Below are positions 22,116-33,825 of a DNA stretch of 64,000 bases, one piece after another. The notes under the pieces are model-generated. The model was not told where the DNA came from and ran no database searches. It saw nothing but the letters and a program-made list of their open reading frames with translations. Position numbers and translations under genes: made by a program. Within the stretch, counting starts at the first letter, position 1. Every line of letters starts with the position of its first letter. The stretch covers positions 2,283,500 to 2,347,499 of the forward strand of contig KN834749.1 in NCBI GenBank assembly GCA_000827265.1, read 5' to 3'. The stretch is from Collybiopsis luxurians FD-317 M1 (Eukaryota; Basidiomycota; Agaricomycetes; Agaricales; Omphalotaceae).

Positions 22116-23886
22116 GTTCAGAAGTTTTGGGGCGTTGAGTGGTGGCGCCGCAAATATCGTATCGCTTTTAAACGGAATCCTCGCCAAGAAGACTTGCCAA
22201 TGCTAATTAGAAGATGGGCTTGGCGTAGATGTACAAAAATAACAACTCTCGAATCGTTCAACTAAAATTTATTCAATTCCCTCAGTTTTATCCTGGCATA
22301 TTCCTATACATTACCTCAAGTGTGAATCCTTCCGTGAAACTTGATCCTCACATTTCCCTCATTCATTACTGGTAGAGTAACAGAGCAGTGGTTGGCCTCT
22401 CGGGAACCCCTAATAGGTATCTAAGTATATAAATATATGTACAGCTCCATTTGCTCATCTCCCCTTGATATTACACCGTTTAGGATCCTCTCCATTCAAG
22501 ACTGCCGAACGCCGAGAGAAGCTCGTACCCTTGAACTCTTGACTTGAGAGGTATGTACGTGTCGAATGCATGGTGTATGGTGTATGGCTCTCCTGGACAT
22601 GAACCTAGGTAATCAGCTGGCCCCTGTAGCTGAGTCTCCATCGGTAACCACTGGACAGCCAAGTGAAGCAAAAATATCCTCTATTGAGCATGGCTTAAAT
22701 ATATCATCTGTCGGACTCACTCATCAGACCACCATTCAAGCATGTTTTAATCGTATGTGTTCCTCATCCCGCGAGGCGTGTAATATTTCTAAGTTCGAGA
22801 ACTACTTTTGGAAAAGTGACATTGACGTCCGACTGCTGAGGAAAATATAATGATATTCAGCTCTCGCAGGTACCGTTGAACAAGGCACTACAGTACGCCT
22901 CTGATACAGCTGTGCATCATTAGCTTTCAGGCAGCGTTAGTAACGCATTGCTACATGAGTCAATAATGCTGGACACGTCGAGGAGAAAGGCACAGAGATG
23001 GCGTCGTAATTCGGATTGTGTCTCGGAATGCCGACGTCGTGTTCGGAGATGTAGAGAATCTTAGAGTCACAGTGTAAAATCGGGCCACCACCTATTTTTA
23101 GAAGATGGGCAATCGCCAAGATCAAACCGCTTCAGAATAATGCAACTTGCGGGAAGGACACTAGTTGCGAAAGACACCTTGTATGCATCAGTCTTTAAAC
23201 AAATGAGCTTCTTAAGGAGACAGTCATGTCAGCACGCGAGGGAGTTAAACCTGGTTCAAGTCATACAGGCCTAGCCATTGTGAACGAAGATGACCCTCGA
23301 ATCAACCCGTTGGTGGTTTGATACAAATTTTTGTGGAATCAAGGCTTGAGCTCCACTAACCAGAAATCAGGGACCTCGCCGCAGGCATCGGAAGTGGAAA
23401 TAAAAAGTAAATCAATGTTGACTGTAAGGTTGCCGTAGAGTGTCAGCCTTCGGGGCCTAGAACGCAGTCAAGGGCTTCTAGCAGAATTCACTATGTAAAC
23501 GAGTTAAGCGTAGCTTCGCGCGAATTTAAGAAGCTGGTAGGACTTGCCTGCTTTCTCATAAACTCAGCGAGATTGAGATTGCAATGAAAGATGTTCCAGA
23601 GTGACAGAGGATAAGATAAGATACGACATGATTGGGCGTCCGATTAGACGCCCTGTAGACTCATCCTTAACTTCCATCGCATCTAACCTTCATCCGTCTA
23701 ACCCCCATCCACACTTAGGCAATAAACATACTCTTCCGACATTCACACCATTTCTCTATTCCATTCTCGATCCAGATTTCTCTAGCTATATCGACCTATT
23801 TCATCCGCTGAAATACTCACTGCTCAGTTCTGCATGAAGATACAATAATCAGCTTGCCTTTACACAGGAAGAAACTCTTGCCCGTC
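22116..23886. other. Gene-free stretch of 1.8 kb
   Basis: Only short unrelated frames are seen on both strands and no family could be recognised. Near 23861-23868 an acceptor-like run (TTTACACAG) precedes the exonuclease coding region, so an upstream exon of that gene may begin somewhere in 23600-23850. A GCGCGAATTTA motif near 23518 resembles GCGCGAATTTTA near 20876, but the flanks differ. Confidence 0.4.
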
Positions 23887-25561
23887 ATGTTCAGTAATCA
23901 GTATGCTGCTGATTCTTCGCCCTCCGTATCACCAGCGATCTCGATGATAACCCACTATCTGAAGAGCGAACCTCATGCTTCCACATCTCTTCGAATTATG
24001 GCAAATGGGCTTAATGAAATAGCTCGCAAGGCTTACTGTTCTCCGGAAACCTGCCCCCCGCCTCATATAGGTTTTGACCTTGAGTGGAAACCAAATTTTC
24101 GACCTGGCCAAGAAAATCCCGTCGCGATTATCCAAATTGCACATCAGACCGCTTCATATGTTATTCATGTGAGATGGATGAGGTCTTTACCTGTTGGTCT
24201 GGTTGAAATTTTGGAAAATCCTCGGATTGTGAAAGTTGGTGTAGGAATTCAGGGTGCGCTGCTTTACGTGACAATTACCTTGTTTTGAACTCTAAAGTCT
24301 GACCAGGCGACGCAAAAAAATTGTACAGGGATTGGGGAGTGTCCCTAACTTCATGTGTAGACCTGTAAGTAGCTGGGAGTCATAATCGAACCTAATGACA
24401 AAAGCTAAAGATTGTCTTTTTGAGTTCTCTATTTGTGAAATGCATTGACGCTGGCCTATTCTCGCAGCGCTTGGACCGGTATGCTGAGGTCGAAGTTCCC
24501 CCATCCCTTGATCAAGATCCTCCCCCTCCGCCCGCAGATGCCACTTGGGAATATTATAATTCAGAAACTTTTCTCGGGCCACACATTCACCGCCTATTTC
24601 GAGGTCCTTACTCTGCATCAATTGGTCTTGCACGTCTTGCGCAAATTTATGAAGGGCTCGTTTTAACCAAAGGAGGGATCACACGGAGCAATTGGGACGC
24701 AGAGCTGACCCGTCACCAACTCACATGTACGTTGCATTGATTCTCAATTCGATGTTAAGCTCCAACTTGGTCGCAGATGCGGCTCTTGATGCGTACGCAG
24801 GTTACGCCGTGTACTCTCGCTTGGTCAAGCTTTTTAACCTCTTGGAGCCCACCAAGAGACCAAAAAGAAGATTTTACGCGTTTGACTGCATTCGAGGCAC
24901 TCTTTATCACTGCAGCGGAGACGAAAAGCGGGTTTTATTGGGCCAACCGACCGGAGATTCTGAAACTACGGAATACCCATCCGTTGCAGAAGAAATATTT
25001 CTTCATTTGCAGGGCGTTGGAACTGATCAACCTCGTGGCCTAGATCCCTGGGCAGTTTCCAATTCAGAGTACGATCCAGGTCCACTCCCACCAAAGAGGA
25101 CACCCGAAGAGAAGGAAAAACTCAGATTGGAGAGGCGAAAGAGGAGAGAGGATAGTAAAATAGCTGAGGAGCAGGATGCAGAAGCCAAAGCGAATGTGGA
25201 GACGATGGAAGGCCGGGGTATACCAGAGAGCACGACGATTCGACGGGTAGCGCGCGCTGCAGCTCCTCGGCCTTCTATTGGCAGGATTAACTTAGATGCA
25301 GGTGAAGGTCCTTCTACAGCAAGAACTTCTGCGAGTTCCGTGCGCAATACAAAACTATCACCCACCTCACGGACATCAGGTGTAGCTGATGCTACTATGT
25401 CAATGCGTGCCATGAAGTTTGCACCAGAATCCCCGACAGTCGAAGATCGCCTTCCCGCTCTTTCATCATCTACATCTCCGCAAGGATCTCATCGCCGTCG
25501 AAAGCACAATCGACAAAATAGAAAAGGCCCTTCGAAGGCTGGCGAGAAAAGTCGTGTGTAA
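23887..25561 (+). CDS. 3'-5' exonuclease, DEDDy type (Werner-like exonuclease domain)
   Basis: The domain carries the DEDDy catalytic set. FDLEW is the first D-x-E. The second Asp is in DAKKLYRDWGVSL, after an intron near 24253-24304. The last motif is YAALD (Y-x3-D), made by splicing CAACTCACAT to ATGCGGC near 24726-24776. HIHRLFRGPYSASIGLARLAQIYEG and KPNFRPGQENPVAIIQIA are other conserved-looking parts. The C-terminal 170 residues are charged and low-complexity, with a KRTPEEKEKLRLERRKRRE segment likely to be a coiled coil, then a Ser/Thr-rich basic tail. There is no helicase. The start is uncertain, since the family domain begins after residue 50 and an upstream exon is possible. It may act in DNA repair or RNA processing; this is inferred from the family only. 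Confidence 0.85.
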
Positions 25562-26186
25562 ACAGTATTGATGTTGTGTACTATCAAGAATTCCGGACGC
25601 AGATAGCACTAAGCGGTATGGACTTCAGTTCAGTCGAATTTTAGGCTTCTCATCTACGATAGAAGTACCGATGCAGTGCATATACGAAGCGCGGTCGTCA
25701 TTGGTGCGCATTGCTCTCGGGAATGGTCCTCTTTTTCGGGCTGTAGAATAAACATACTTCGGAAAACTTTAAAACTCCGAGGTTAACATTTCAAACCTTC
25801 ATTGGCTACGTATTCACTTCAGATCGTCAGATGCAAAGAACACTCGACGGCTATCGGACACACTAATATTGTCCTACCGCGGCGTTATCAGAACGTACAC
25901 CCCTCTTATGACTTGTTCTGATCTTCTGGATAAAGAACCGTAGATTTTTAGCTCAAGCGGCAGGCTCTCTTTGGGGTCTCGAGGCTCTGGTGAAAAAGAC
26001 TCGTTCTTTGCTTTAGGTTTAGAGTTCAATATTTTGAAGTTTATAATTATACTAATACAGACAGAACATCAGATCGTCGAGGAATAATACGCTGCCGGCA
26101 ATCTCTGCAAACTTTAATACCCATAAATTAGAACACAACCAGTTTATGAGAGGGGCGATGCTGGGCAAGCTTCGTAAGGGAGATGC
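25562..26186. other. Intergenic, convergent gene ends
   Basis: This is the 3' region of both the exonuclease gene (+) and the chitinase gene (-). AT-rich segments near 25745-25800 and 26040-26070 would suit 3' ends. No gene was seen. Confidence 0.45.
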
Positions 26187-29010
26187 CTACAGCCTGAAGA
26201 AGCGAGATTTGGAGCGCTCAAGACTTCTACGAGATGCAGAACATGGTCCGTCATTGACCCAGACTGAAAACAGCACTAAGCAACCTCAAAAAGGTTATCG
26301 CAACACTGAACTCACCGCCGGCGGCACCTGAAAAGATACCAAACAATGACATTCAGTGTTGATCTTCCGACCCGTACGAGATGTATCACTGACCTCCAGG
26401 AACCGAAGCTTCTGACCAAAAGAGTGAGGTCCATAAGTCACCACTGCAACAGAAATATCAACTTCCGGAGCAACAACTTGACAATTGTATGGGACTGACT
26501 TGTATACAACTTGTGAGCCTCCTTCGTAAGCTACACTGCTGCTCCATTCGGAAATCCCAGCGCATGAACCAGCTGTAGGCGAGGTCGATGCTGAACTACT
26601 TGTTGAAGTCGGCTGCGTTGAAGTTGGTGAGGTGGTAGTCTTAGTACTGGAAGTGGGAGCTGAGGAGGAGCCGCCGCTTCCGGCACATGCACTGACTGTG
26701 TCAGGAGTCAGAGCCTTTACTTTCACGGATAAGCTGGGACGTACTAGCACTCCAGTCATTATTGGGATCATTGGCAGGAGTTTGATCGGCAAAGAATTTA
26801 GCCTTGCAATAGGGTGAAGTCATTCAAGTGACATCGAAACACTGAAATAACGTCCTCACTTGCCAAATATACCTGAGCAATAATAATGAGGACCTATACG
26901 CAGTGCAAAGGAGGCCCTACTCACCCTCCGAAAGAAACCTGCGATCCACCAGTATAAGATTGCCCGGAGACATAAGCTGGAGCTGAACAGGCTGGGAATG
27001 TGAAGCCTGTGCCTCCAGCAGCAACCAGAGCGTTCTTGATCCCAAGGTCATATCGGTCGTTTGCTGCCAAAACAGTGAGCCTAGATTTACAGCGATTGGT
27101 CATAAGCTCATCATACCCCATGCTTGACTCTGAAACGTCTAAAATGAGCGACGGTTCGCAGAGATTTCATGAATGCGTACCTCATCCCTGTGGAGAAAAA
27201 GGGGTTGAGTATGTCGCTTCATGAAGTGAATGATATCGGCCTTACCAAAGCATAACGCCACCGAACGAAGGGAAGCTTTTGCGCATTTTAACAGCATCGC
27301 TAGACAGAGCAGCAAGAGTCTGATAACCTGAACCAGCCGCCAGTGGTGCGGCCGGTGCCCCCAAGAAAACCTTTACGTTAGGATTTGGACTTATCGTCCG
27401 GGCCCAGTTGTCCCTAGATGTCGTCAGCGGTCAAAAGCTCTGAGAAAAGACAAACTCTGAGTTACCAAAGACCGAAATCCCAATTCTGTCAGCGGTTCAG
27501 CAATCTATGGCCAAGATAGTTTGAAAGAACATACCGTGGTATTGAAGACAGTAAGACCGCAGGGGTTGTTATAGAACTACGCCGTTTCATCAATTACTTA
27601 AAACGAGACACGTTTTAGAATCAAGATCAGTACCTGGACTAAGATTTCCGCCCAGCGTCATTTACCTGCTCGAAAGGAAAAATACCCAGAGTAAACGTAC
27701 CGTATATGGCATCGAATCCCACTGCGTTGATTACCGACCCTAAGCTGGCATCTGGGTACACACCTAAAGAGATACATTCAGCCGAAGAATAACTAGCACA
27801 CTCAAAAATTATACATTGAGGAGCCCCAGTGATATAGTATCTGAAGTCAAATTAGGACTGTTAACGCGATCCCAAGTCAGTGAACGGGAAACTTACTTCT
27901 TGCTCGCGCCACTAGAAAGAGATCGAATCTCCGTTACAAAGGCCGCGTATCCAGTTCCACCTCCACCCTCAATATCCAGATCGACTCTGACAATGCGACA
28001 TGAGCATTCCAAACACGCGATTGCCAACTGGGAAAGACGAACCCATCCAGAACGGCAGCGCCGAACGGTCGAGTCGAGCTACCCAAACATAAACTTAGTC
28101 ACAAGACCAGAAATCAAATTAAGCATAAGCAACACACCTGCTACCGCCCAAGAACAAATTCCATATTGTTTGCGCAAACGCTGTACCCTGAGCATCGCTC
28201 GAGAATCCAACACCACCGTTAGCTCCTCCTAAGCTGATTGTTACAAGTTTTCCTTTAGCCTGGCAAGTCTCGATATCACTCGCGAGGGCGGAGCAATTGG
28301 GCAGATCGGTGCCAGCAAAAGTAGCGTTGTCAGTCGGGTTGCAAGTCTAGGAGTATACGAGCGCGTCACGTTATTGGTAAAAGCCAAGAGTTGATAGCAG
28401 GTTTACTCACGTTCTATGGACCGCGCGAAACCGAATTGAGTGAAAGAGCTTTCATTGATAATGACGAACGATATTCTCACCGCCAGGTTCAACGAAGGCA
28501 ATCCGCCAGTCGAAAAAAAGACGTTGACAAAGGCAACCGGGAAGACGTCGACGGCGTCGTCCTAACGTTTGGAAGCTGTAAGGTCGCGGACACAGGCTGA
28601 AAAAAAAAGGTTTTACTCCGCAATAAAAGCCCAGCCTGATCCGTAATCGCAATGGTGAGTATATATCTGATTTGACTGAAGAGAGCCCAACCTTTGTTGA
28701 AAGTTCGCAACATCTGTGCTATGAGCTAAGCAATTAGAAGCTCAGTAGAGTGAAACTCATATGGAAGCGAACATATCATACTAGCTCCGTACGAGTTCTG
28801 TCCCCAATAGCTACGAGTTCGGATCCATTGAGCACTTGAGTTAATCCCTTCTCACAAGCAGAATTGACTTACGATACGACCTATAAAGAACTAACTGTGA
28901 GCAGAGCCGAAAACATGAACTGTTAAACGTACGTTGTCGTAACGGGAGCCATCATAAGCATGAGTTCCGAGCAGAAGACCGAGAGTGAAGATTGCGAGGA
29001 AGGACAACAT
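26187..29010 (-). CDS. Secreted GH18 chitinase with two CBM5 modules
   Basis: Cleaves chitin, probably in wall remodelling or nutrition. It starts [15 protein letters not shown], a signal peptide. The GH18 barrel follows: WGQNSYG after an intron near 28940, [12 protein letters not shown], then the catalytic [10 protein letters not shown] near 27980-28060 (DxxDxDxE complete), and [12 protein letters not shown]. Two carbohydrate-binding modules of family 5 type come next: [21 protein letters not shown], completed by YIWQAKFF across introns near 26820-26930, and a second, [17 protein letters not shown] then [18 protein letters not shown] across introns near 26331-26490. A long Ser/Thr/Pro linker separates them. 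After [11 protein letters not shown] the model ends in a short tail at 26187. At least a dozen introns interrupt it. The hevamine-like class III type is the best fit. Confidence 0.88.
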
Positions 29011-29697
29011 CGTTCGCGGATTCTCCGCGAGGTATATGCGAAGCTTTTATAATGAAATTGTCGCCGTTTTCTCATACCTTAACAGATTTTCGTGTTTGAT
29101 CCTAGCTGGAAAGTTCGGTTACCAGGTAATACATATCCTGACGATCACCCCGTTGATAGTTCCAGAAGAGAAACAAATCTCGGACACGGAACTGCAACAC
29201 ACAAGGTGAATCAACCTTAATCGTGCCAGCACTATTGCCCAGCAGTAAGAATTAATTAACATTCCATGCGGTGAGGGGGTTGAATTTGACGAGAGAAATA
29301 TATACCTCAATCTACGTGGCACGAGTACATTCAGGTAAATTCACCAACGCTTTGAAGAGATCGAACGGTGAAATCATTGAACGCACGAGGTATTGATACC
29401 AATTTAGGAATCGTTCAACGCTGAAGAAAGGCACATGCATCTGTAAGAGTTAAGAGATAGATAAAAATGGTGTGCTTCTTCATCTGCCATTTTGGCCAGA
29501 TCAGTGACGATAAGAGCATGTGAATCATTTCGAGACGCCGCGCCAGAGCTTCCAGCGTGTAAGGACACGACAGAGGAAAAAATAAAGTAAATAGCAAAAA
29601 ACAGATAGAAACATCGAAGAAAGGGTCAATAGGTCTACGTACAGAGCGGCACAACAACAACCAACTACCCAAATTATACACGTGAAAATTTTCAAAA
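29011..29697. other. Intergenic between chitinase and casein kinase
   Basis: This contains the promoter of the chitinase gene (minus strand, upstream side to the right) and the 3' end of casein kinase II alpha. AT-rich, with no recognisable gene. No clear TATA box was located. Confidence 0.4.
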
Positions 29698-31110
29698 TCA
29701 TCCTGATGATGCTGAATCGCTATCTCTCGCTGCCATTGCTGCGGGAGTGGTCGTCCGAACAGGGTCTACCCAAAACGGTGATTAAGGAACTTGACCAAGG
29801 ATGCGTCGATGACCAAACTTACCGAAATAAGGTTGCGCCTGGGCCTCTTGAGCCGTAAGGCGCTCCTGGTGGTCGTATCGAAGCAGCTTGTCAAGGAAAT
29901 CAATTGCTTCATTAGAAATGTATCTTTGGTTCTCAGAGGTGATGAACCTCGTCCAAGGCTTCCGGGGATATCTAGAAGTTGACTCATTTGACCTAAAGAT
30001 AGGCAAAAACTCGGGATAATCACACCTCTGCAGTAGTTCATCATAATGAGAGTCCAAAACAATGTTGTACTTGTCAATGTATGCATAGAGTTCGTCGGTA
30101 CCAAGAACTTTGGTAATCTTTACTAATTGGTCAAAATTGTCATGACCGTGGAAGAAGGGCTCCTTCCGGAATATCTGGTATAAAAAGAGATATAGAATTA
30201 GCCGGGGAAGGGTGGTGATAATGACTGTAGCGAACCATAGATGCAAACATGCAACCATAGCTCCACATATCCAAACTATAATCGTACTCTTGGAAATCCA
30301 CCAACAACTCTGGGCCCTTGAAGTAGCGGGACGCGACACGGACGTTGTATTCCGTCTTGGGGTGGTAGAACTCTGCCAGACCCCAGTCAATGAGCCGCAG
30401 CTAGAGATGCGGTCGGTATAGCGCCATGATAAGAGCAGCAGGATGACGGACCTTTCGATGTTCATGATCAATCATCACATTATGAGGTTTGACATCTCTA
30501 TGCATGATTCCTTTCGAGTGGCAAAAGTCTAGAGCCTGTTCAAGGGTTCAGGACGAGTCAATTGCAATTTGAGGGTAATGCGACGCACTTTGAGAAGCTC
30601 GAACATGTAGAAACGAACATCAATATCGGTGAATTTAGGGTATAGCGTCTTGAAGTCGACATTGTGAACATATTCCGTTATGAGACTGGGGATTTTGGAT
30701 GCAGGATCGCGAACGACATCCAGAAGAGCAACAACATTGGGACCGCCGGCCAAGTTTTGCAGAATTTTGATTTCCCTCTTGATTTTCTTCTTTTTGACCG
30801 GTTTCAACACCTTAATGATACACTTTTCGTCGGTCACGACGTTGACTCCTTCAAAAACCTAGATAATATGGTTCAGTGAAGCAATAATGAGAGAAATTTA
30901 TGATGCGCACTTCAGAGTACTTTCCCCTTCCAACTTTGCGGACAATCTCATAGTGATCCTGTGAGCCCCATTGAACCTGAAGGTTATCTAGCAGCGCGTC
31001 AAGAAAATCGAAGAAAATCGGAAGAACCAGGTACCGTATTCATGCCAGGAAGGCCCTAGTCTCCCATTTACGTCTGCATAGACCCGGGCAACGGATTTCG
31101 ATCTCCCCAT
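29698..31110 (-). CDS. CKA1: Casein kinase II catalytic alpha subunit
   Basis: Essential Ser/Thr kinase with broad acidic-site substrates. It starts [15 protein letters not shown]. Conserved parts follow: [11 protein letters not shown] (glycine loop), [15 protein letters not shown] (the basic cluster typical of this kinase), [11 protein letters not shown] (catalytic loop, proton acceptor Asp), DWG in place of DFG as in all CK2, and [12 protein letters not shown] (activation segment). The distal kinase lobe reads [24 protein letters not shown] and PYF. The last exon adds [17 protein letters not shown] and ends SASSG. Six or seven introns interrupt it. The start ATG lies 82 bases from the SET gene's start on the opposite strand. 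Confidence 0.95.
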
Positions 31111-31192
31111 ATGGAGGACGATGGGAAGGAGCAAAAAGGTATTGCAACGAGGCTCTGACTGTTTTTTGATTTTACATAAGCTCAGCCAACCG

Positions 31193-31845
31193 ATGGCCAG
31201 AAACAGCGATGTTGCGCCTCCCCACTGGCCTAAACACATACAGTATACTCAACGCTACATTTTTCATTCTTCAGTTTCTCTAGAAACAAAAAGATTTATT
31301 GAAACAGGGCCAAAATCAACTCTAGTCCAACCAGGCTCAAAATGGACTGTCATTCGACATATTTCTGACCCGTCACATCCAGCATTCAATCAGTTTGGCC
31401 TCTTTGCAGCCAAAAAGATACCTGCAAAAGCGCATATACTGGTAAGACTGGACCAGAAGACTGTCGAGAGCTGGGCTAACTTGGCACTAGGACTACATTG
31501 GTGATTCAGACAGCCAATATATTTGACAGCGTTTAATAACATGGATTAGGTCAAGTTCATACTGACGAACGGCTAGAATCTGACTACGATCTTTCTCTAC
31601 ATCGTTTTTTGAGCGGCGAAAGCGTTGGAATAGATGCCAGTCGGATAGGAAACGAGGCTCGGTTCATTAACGATTATCGAGGCATCAGAGGCAAGGCAAA
31701 TGCAGTCTTTATTGATTATCGAAATGAGAATGGAGAGCTTAGAATGGGTATTTTTGCATCTGGGGATGATATTAAAAAGGGTGAAGAGCTGGTGGTTAGT
31801 TATGGAAAAGGTTTTTGGAAAGCTCGAAGTTTAGACGCCCAGTAA
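31193..31845 (+). CDS. SET-domain protein
   Basis: Begins MARNSDVAPPHWPKH with a strong context (cgATGG). The domain contains FGLFAAKKIPAKAHILDYIG, SDYDLSLHRF, GIDASRIGNEARFINDYRG and KKGEELVVSYGKGFW. The FIND...RG block occupies the place of the NHS motif of histone methyltransferases, and YGKGFW that of the final Tyr. Two introns (near 31442-31490 and 31502-31549) are needed for the frame. It is short and lacks pre-SET and post-SET cysteines. It could methylate histone or another protein, but the substrate cannot be told. An in-frame ATG lies upstream at 31121 and would require a 42-base intron at 31139-31180. Confidence 0.8.
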
Positions 31846-31903
31846 GAAAAAAAAAATTTCCCATATAGTATAGGACTTGTTTACCTTGTACACCCAACTA
31901 ATA

Positions 31904-33825
31904 ATGCCCCTCCGAATACCTTCTCAAACCTTTTCACTCTATTCCTCTAAATTTTCAACTTCTTCACGGTCATTTCATCTTTACCGTTCACAATGTGCGC
32001 ACAACACGATACAGTCCTCTTACAAAGCTTTAACTCCCGCCAGGCATACCGGCCACAAGGTCCGTTTTCCTCTGGACCCTAGAGTACCCTAATTGAAACC
32101 TTTTCAGAGAATGTTCCATGCTTCTGCACCCCATACCGCTCCGAAAGATCCTTATGAAGTTTTGGGAGTCAAACGCGATGCTTCAGCGGCTGAAATCAAG
32201 AAAACATATTTTTCGGTATGTCCGCAATTCCAATTATAATAGATCATCACTATTCACTTTTATGACACTCCAAACTCACGCAGCTTGCGCGCAAATACCA
32301 TCCTGACACTAATCCTGACAAGGACGCTCAAAACAAGTTTCTAGAGATCCAGGAGGCTTATGATGTTTGAGTCGATCTGTCTCCTCTTCATTCATTTCAT
32401 TTTCGTGCTCACTATGCCCACTCCAGATCCTCAAAGACGACAAGAAACGGGCCACGTATGATCAGTATGGCTCTGCTTCTCAGCAACCTGGTTTCGATCC
32501 GAACGCGTTCTCTGGGTTTGGAGGTGGAGCTGGGTTTGCAGGGTTCCAAGATTTTGCAAATGCATTTGCTGGTGGTGGTCGCCGCGGAGCTCCCTCGGAC
32601 CTGTTTGAGCAGCTATTCAGTGGATTCGGCGGAGGATCAAGAAGTAGAGGTCCTCAGCGGGGAGCGGATGTCGAGAGCTATCTTTCCATAACCTTTCTAG
32701 AAGCATGCAAGGGTACAACGCGAAAGGTCACTATCTCCCCGGTCGTCGATTGTGGCACTTGCTCTGGAAGTGGTCTGAAAGCTGGCGCAAAAAGGACAAC
32801 GTGTTCAACTTGCGGAGGATCTGGTACACGGACGTTTGTCATAGACAGTGGTTTCCAGATGGCCAGTACCTGTAATGATTGTAATGGTGTTGGGAGCACT
32901 GTTCCCCGCAGTGGCCAGTGCGGCAGTTGTGGAGGTGTTGGTAAGGTCAGAACTCGGAAAACGGTGGACGTTTCAATTCCTCCTGGTAAGGGATCTCTCT
33001 GTTTCCTTATATGAAAGTGCTGGACAAATATGATAGGCGTGGAGGATGGCATGGTTATCCGCATTCCAAACTCAGGAGACGCTCCGATTTCAGGCTCAGG
33101 AAAGCCTGGAGACCTCCTCGTGCGACTGAACGTCGCACCCTCCAAACAGTTCCAACGTCAGGGTGCGAATCTTTATCATACGGTAAAAATACCACTACAT
33201 ACGGCCCTTCTTGGAGGACGGGTGCGAGTCCCGACTTTGGATGGAGATGTTGACGTGCGTGTACCGAGCGGTACACAGCCGGGCGAAGAAATGAAACTCA
33301 GAGGTAGAGGCGTTCCTCGAGTCGACCGGAATGTTTCTGGCGATCTATTTGTTACCTTCTCAGTACAACTTCCAAGGTAACCTCAAAGTATCTGGGTTCT
33401 AAGAAGGCTCTCATTAATATTGTTTTCATAGATCTCTCAGTGATAAGCAACGAAAACTTCTGCAAGAATATGCAGATGACATCGAAGGACGCTCACCCTC
33501 GAGCGATGATCTTTCGCGGAGTCAGAAAAATTCGTCCAAGAGTGACGACGATAACGGTACGACTTCTTTCGCTTACCCTTCACCGGCCTCCTCTTCTGGT
33601 GGCTGGGTGTCTCGTGCAGCAAAGACGTTACGAAAGCTTATTGGTTTTTGATTTTTTCATTGGCATGTTCTTTCATGGGGTCCCACGATATTTATTTCTC
33701 ACTACCATTCGTTTCGTCCACCAGTCGTCAATGACAAAGCATCGGAGCTCAAGCAAGACAAAGTAGATGCTTCTTCGCCGGAGGATGACGCTAAAAAAGG
33801 ACAAAAGAGGGCGGCAGCAGCATGA
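31904..33825 (+). CDS. MDJ1: Mitochondrial DnaJ/Hsp40 chaperone (Mdj1 type)
   Basis: Cochaperone of mitochondrial Hsp70. It starts MPLRIPSQTFSLYSSK, a basic, hydroxylated presequence. The J domain DPYEVLGVKRDASAAE follows, with the HPD motif in KYHPDTN. A Gly/Phe-rich region (FDPNAFSGFGG, FAGGGRRG) precedes the zinc-binding domain with four CxxCxGxG repeats (CGTCSGSG, CSTCGGSG, CNDCNGVG, CGSCGGVG). The substrate-binding C-terminal domains contain VSIPPGVEDGMVIRIP, HTALLGGRVRVPTLDG and GRGVPRV. Several introns interrupt it. Splicing the last one (near 33645-33721) extends the C-terminus by about 30 charged residues ending KRAAAA; retaining it would end the protein at KLIGF. Confidence 0.93.

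Noticed and set aside
23245..23275. CTGGTTCAAGTCAT resembling a tRNA T-arm
   Set aside because: The stem does not close (CCTGG against CATAC) and no acceptor or anticodon arm could be placed around it.
31105..31140. Both divergent genes appear to begin with MGRSK on opposite strands, suggesting an inverted repeat
   Set aside because: Only about ten positions match and the SET gene has a better start at 31193; treated as coincidence.
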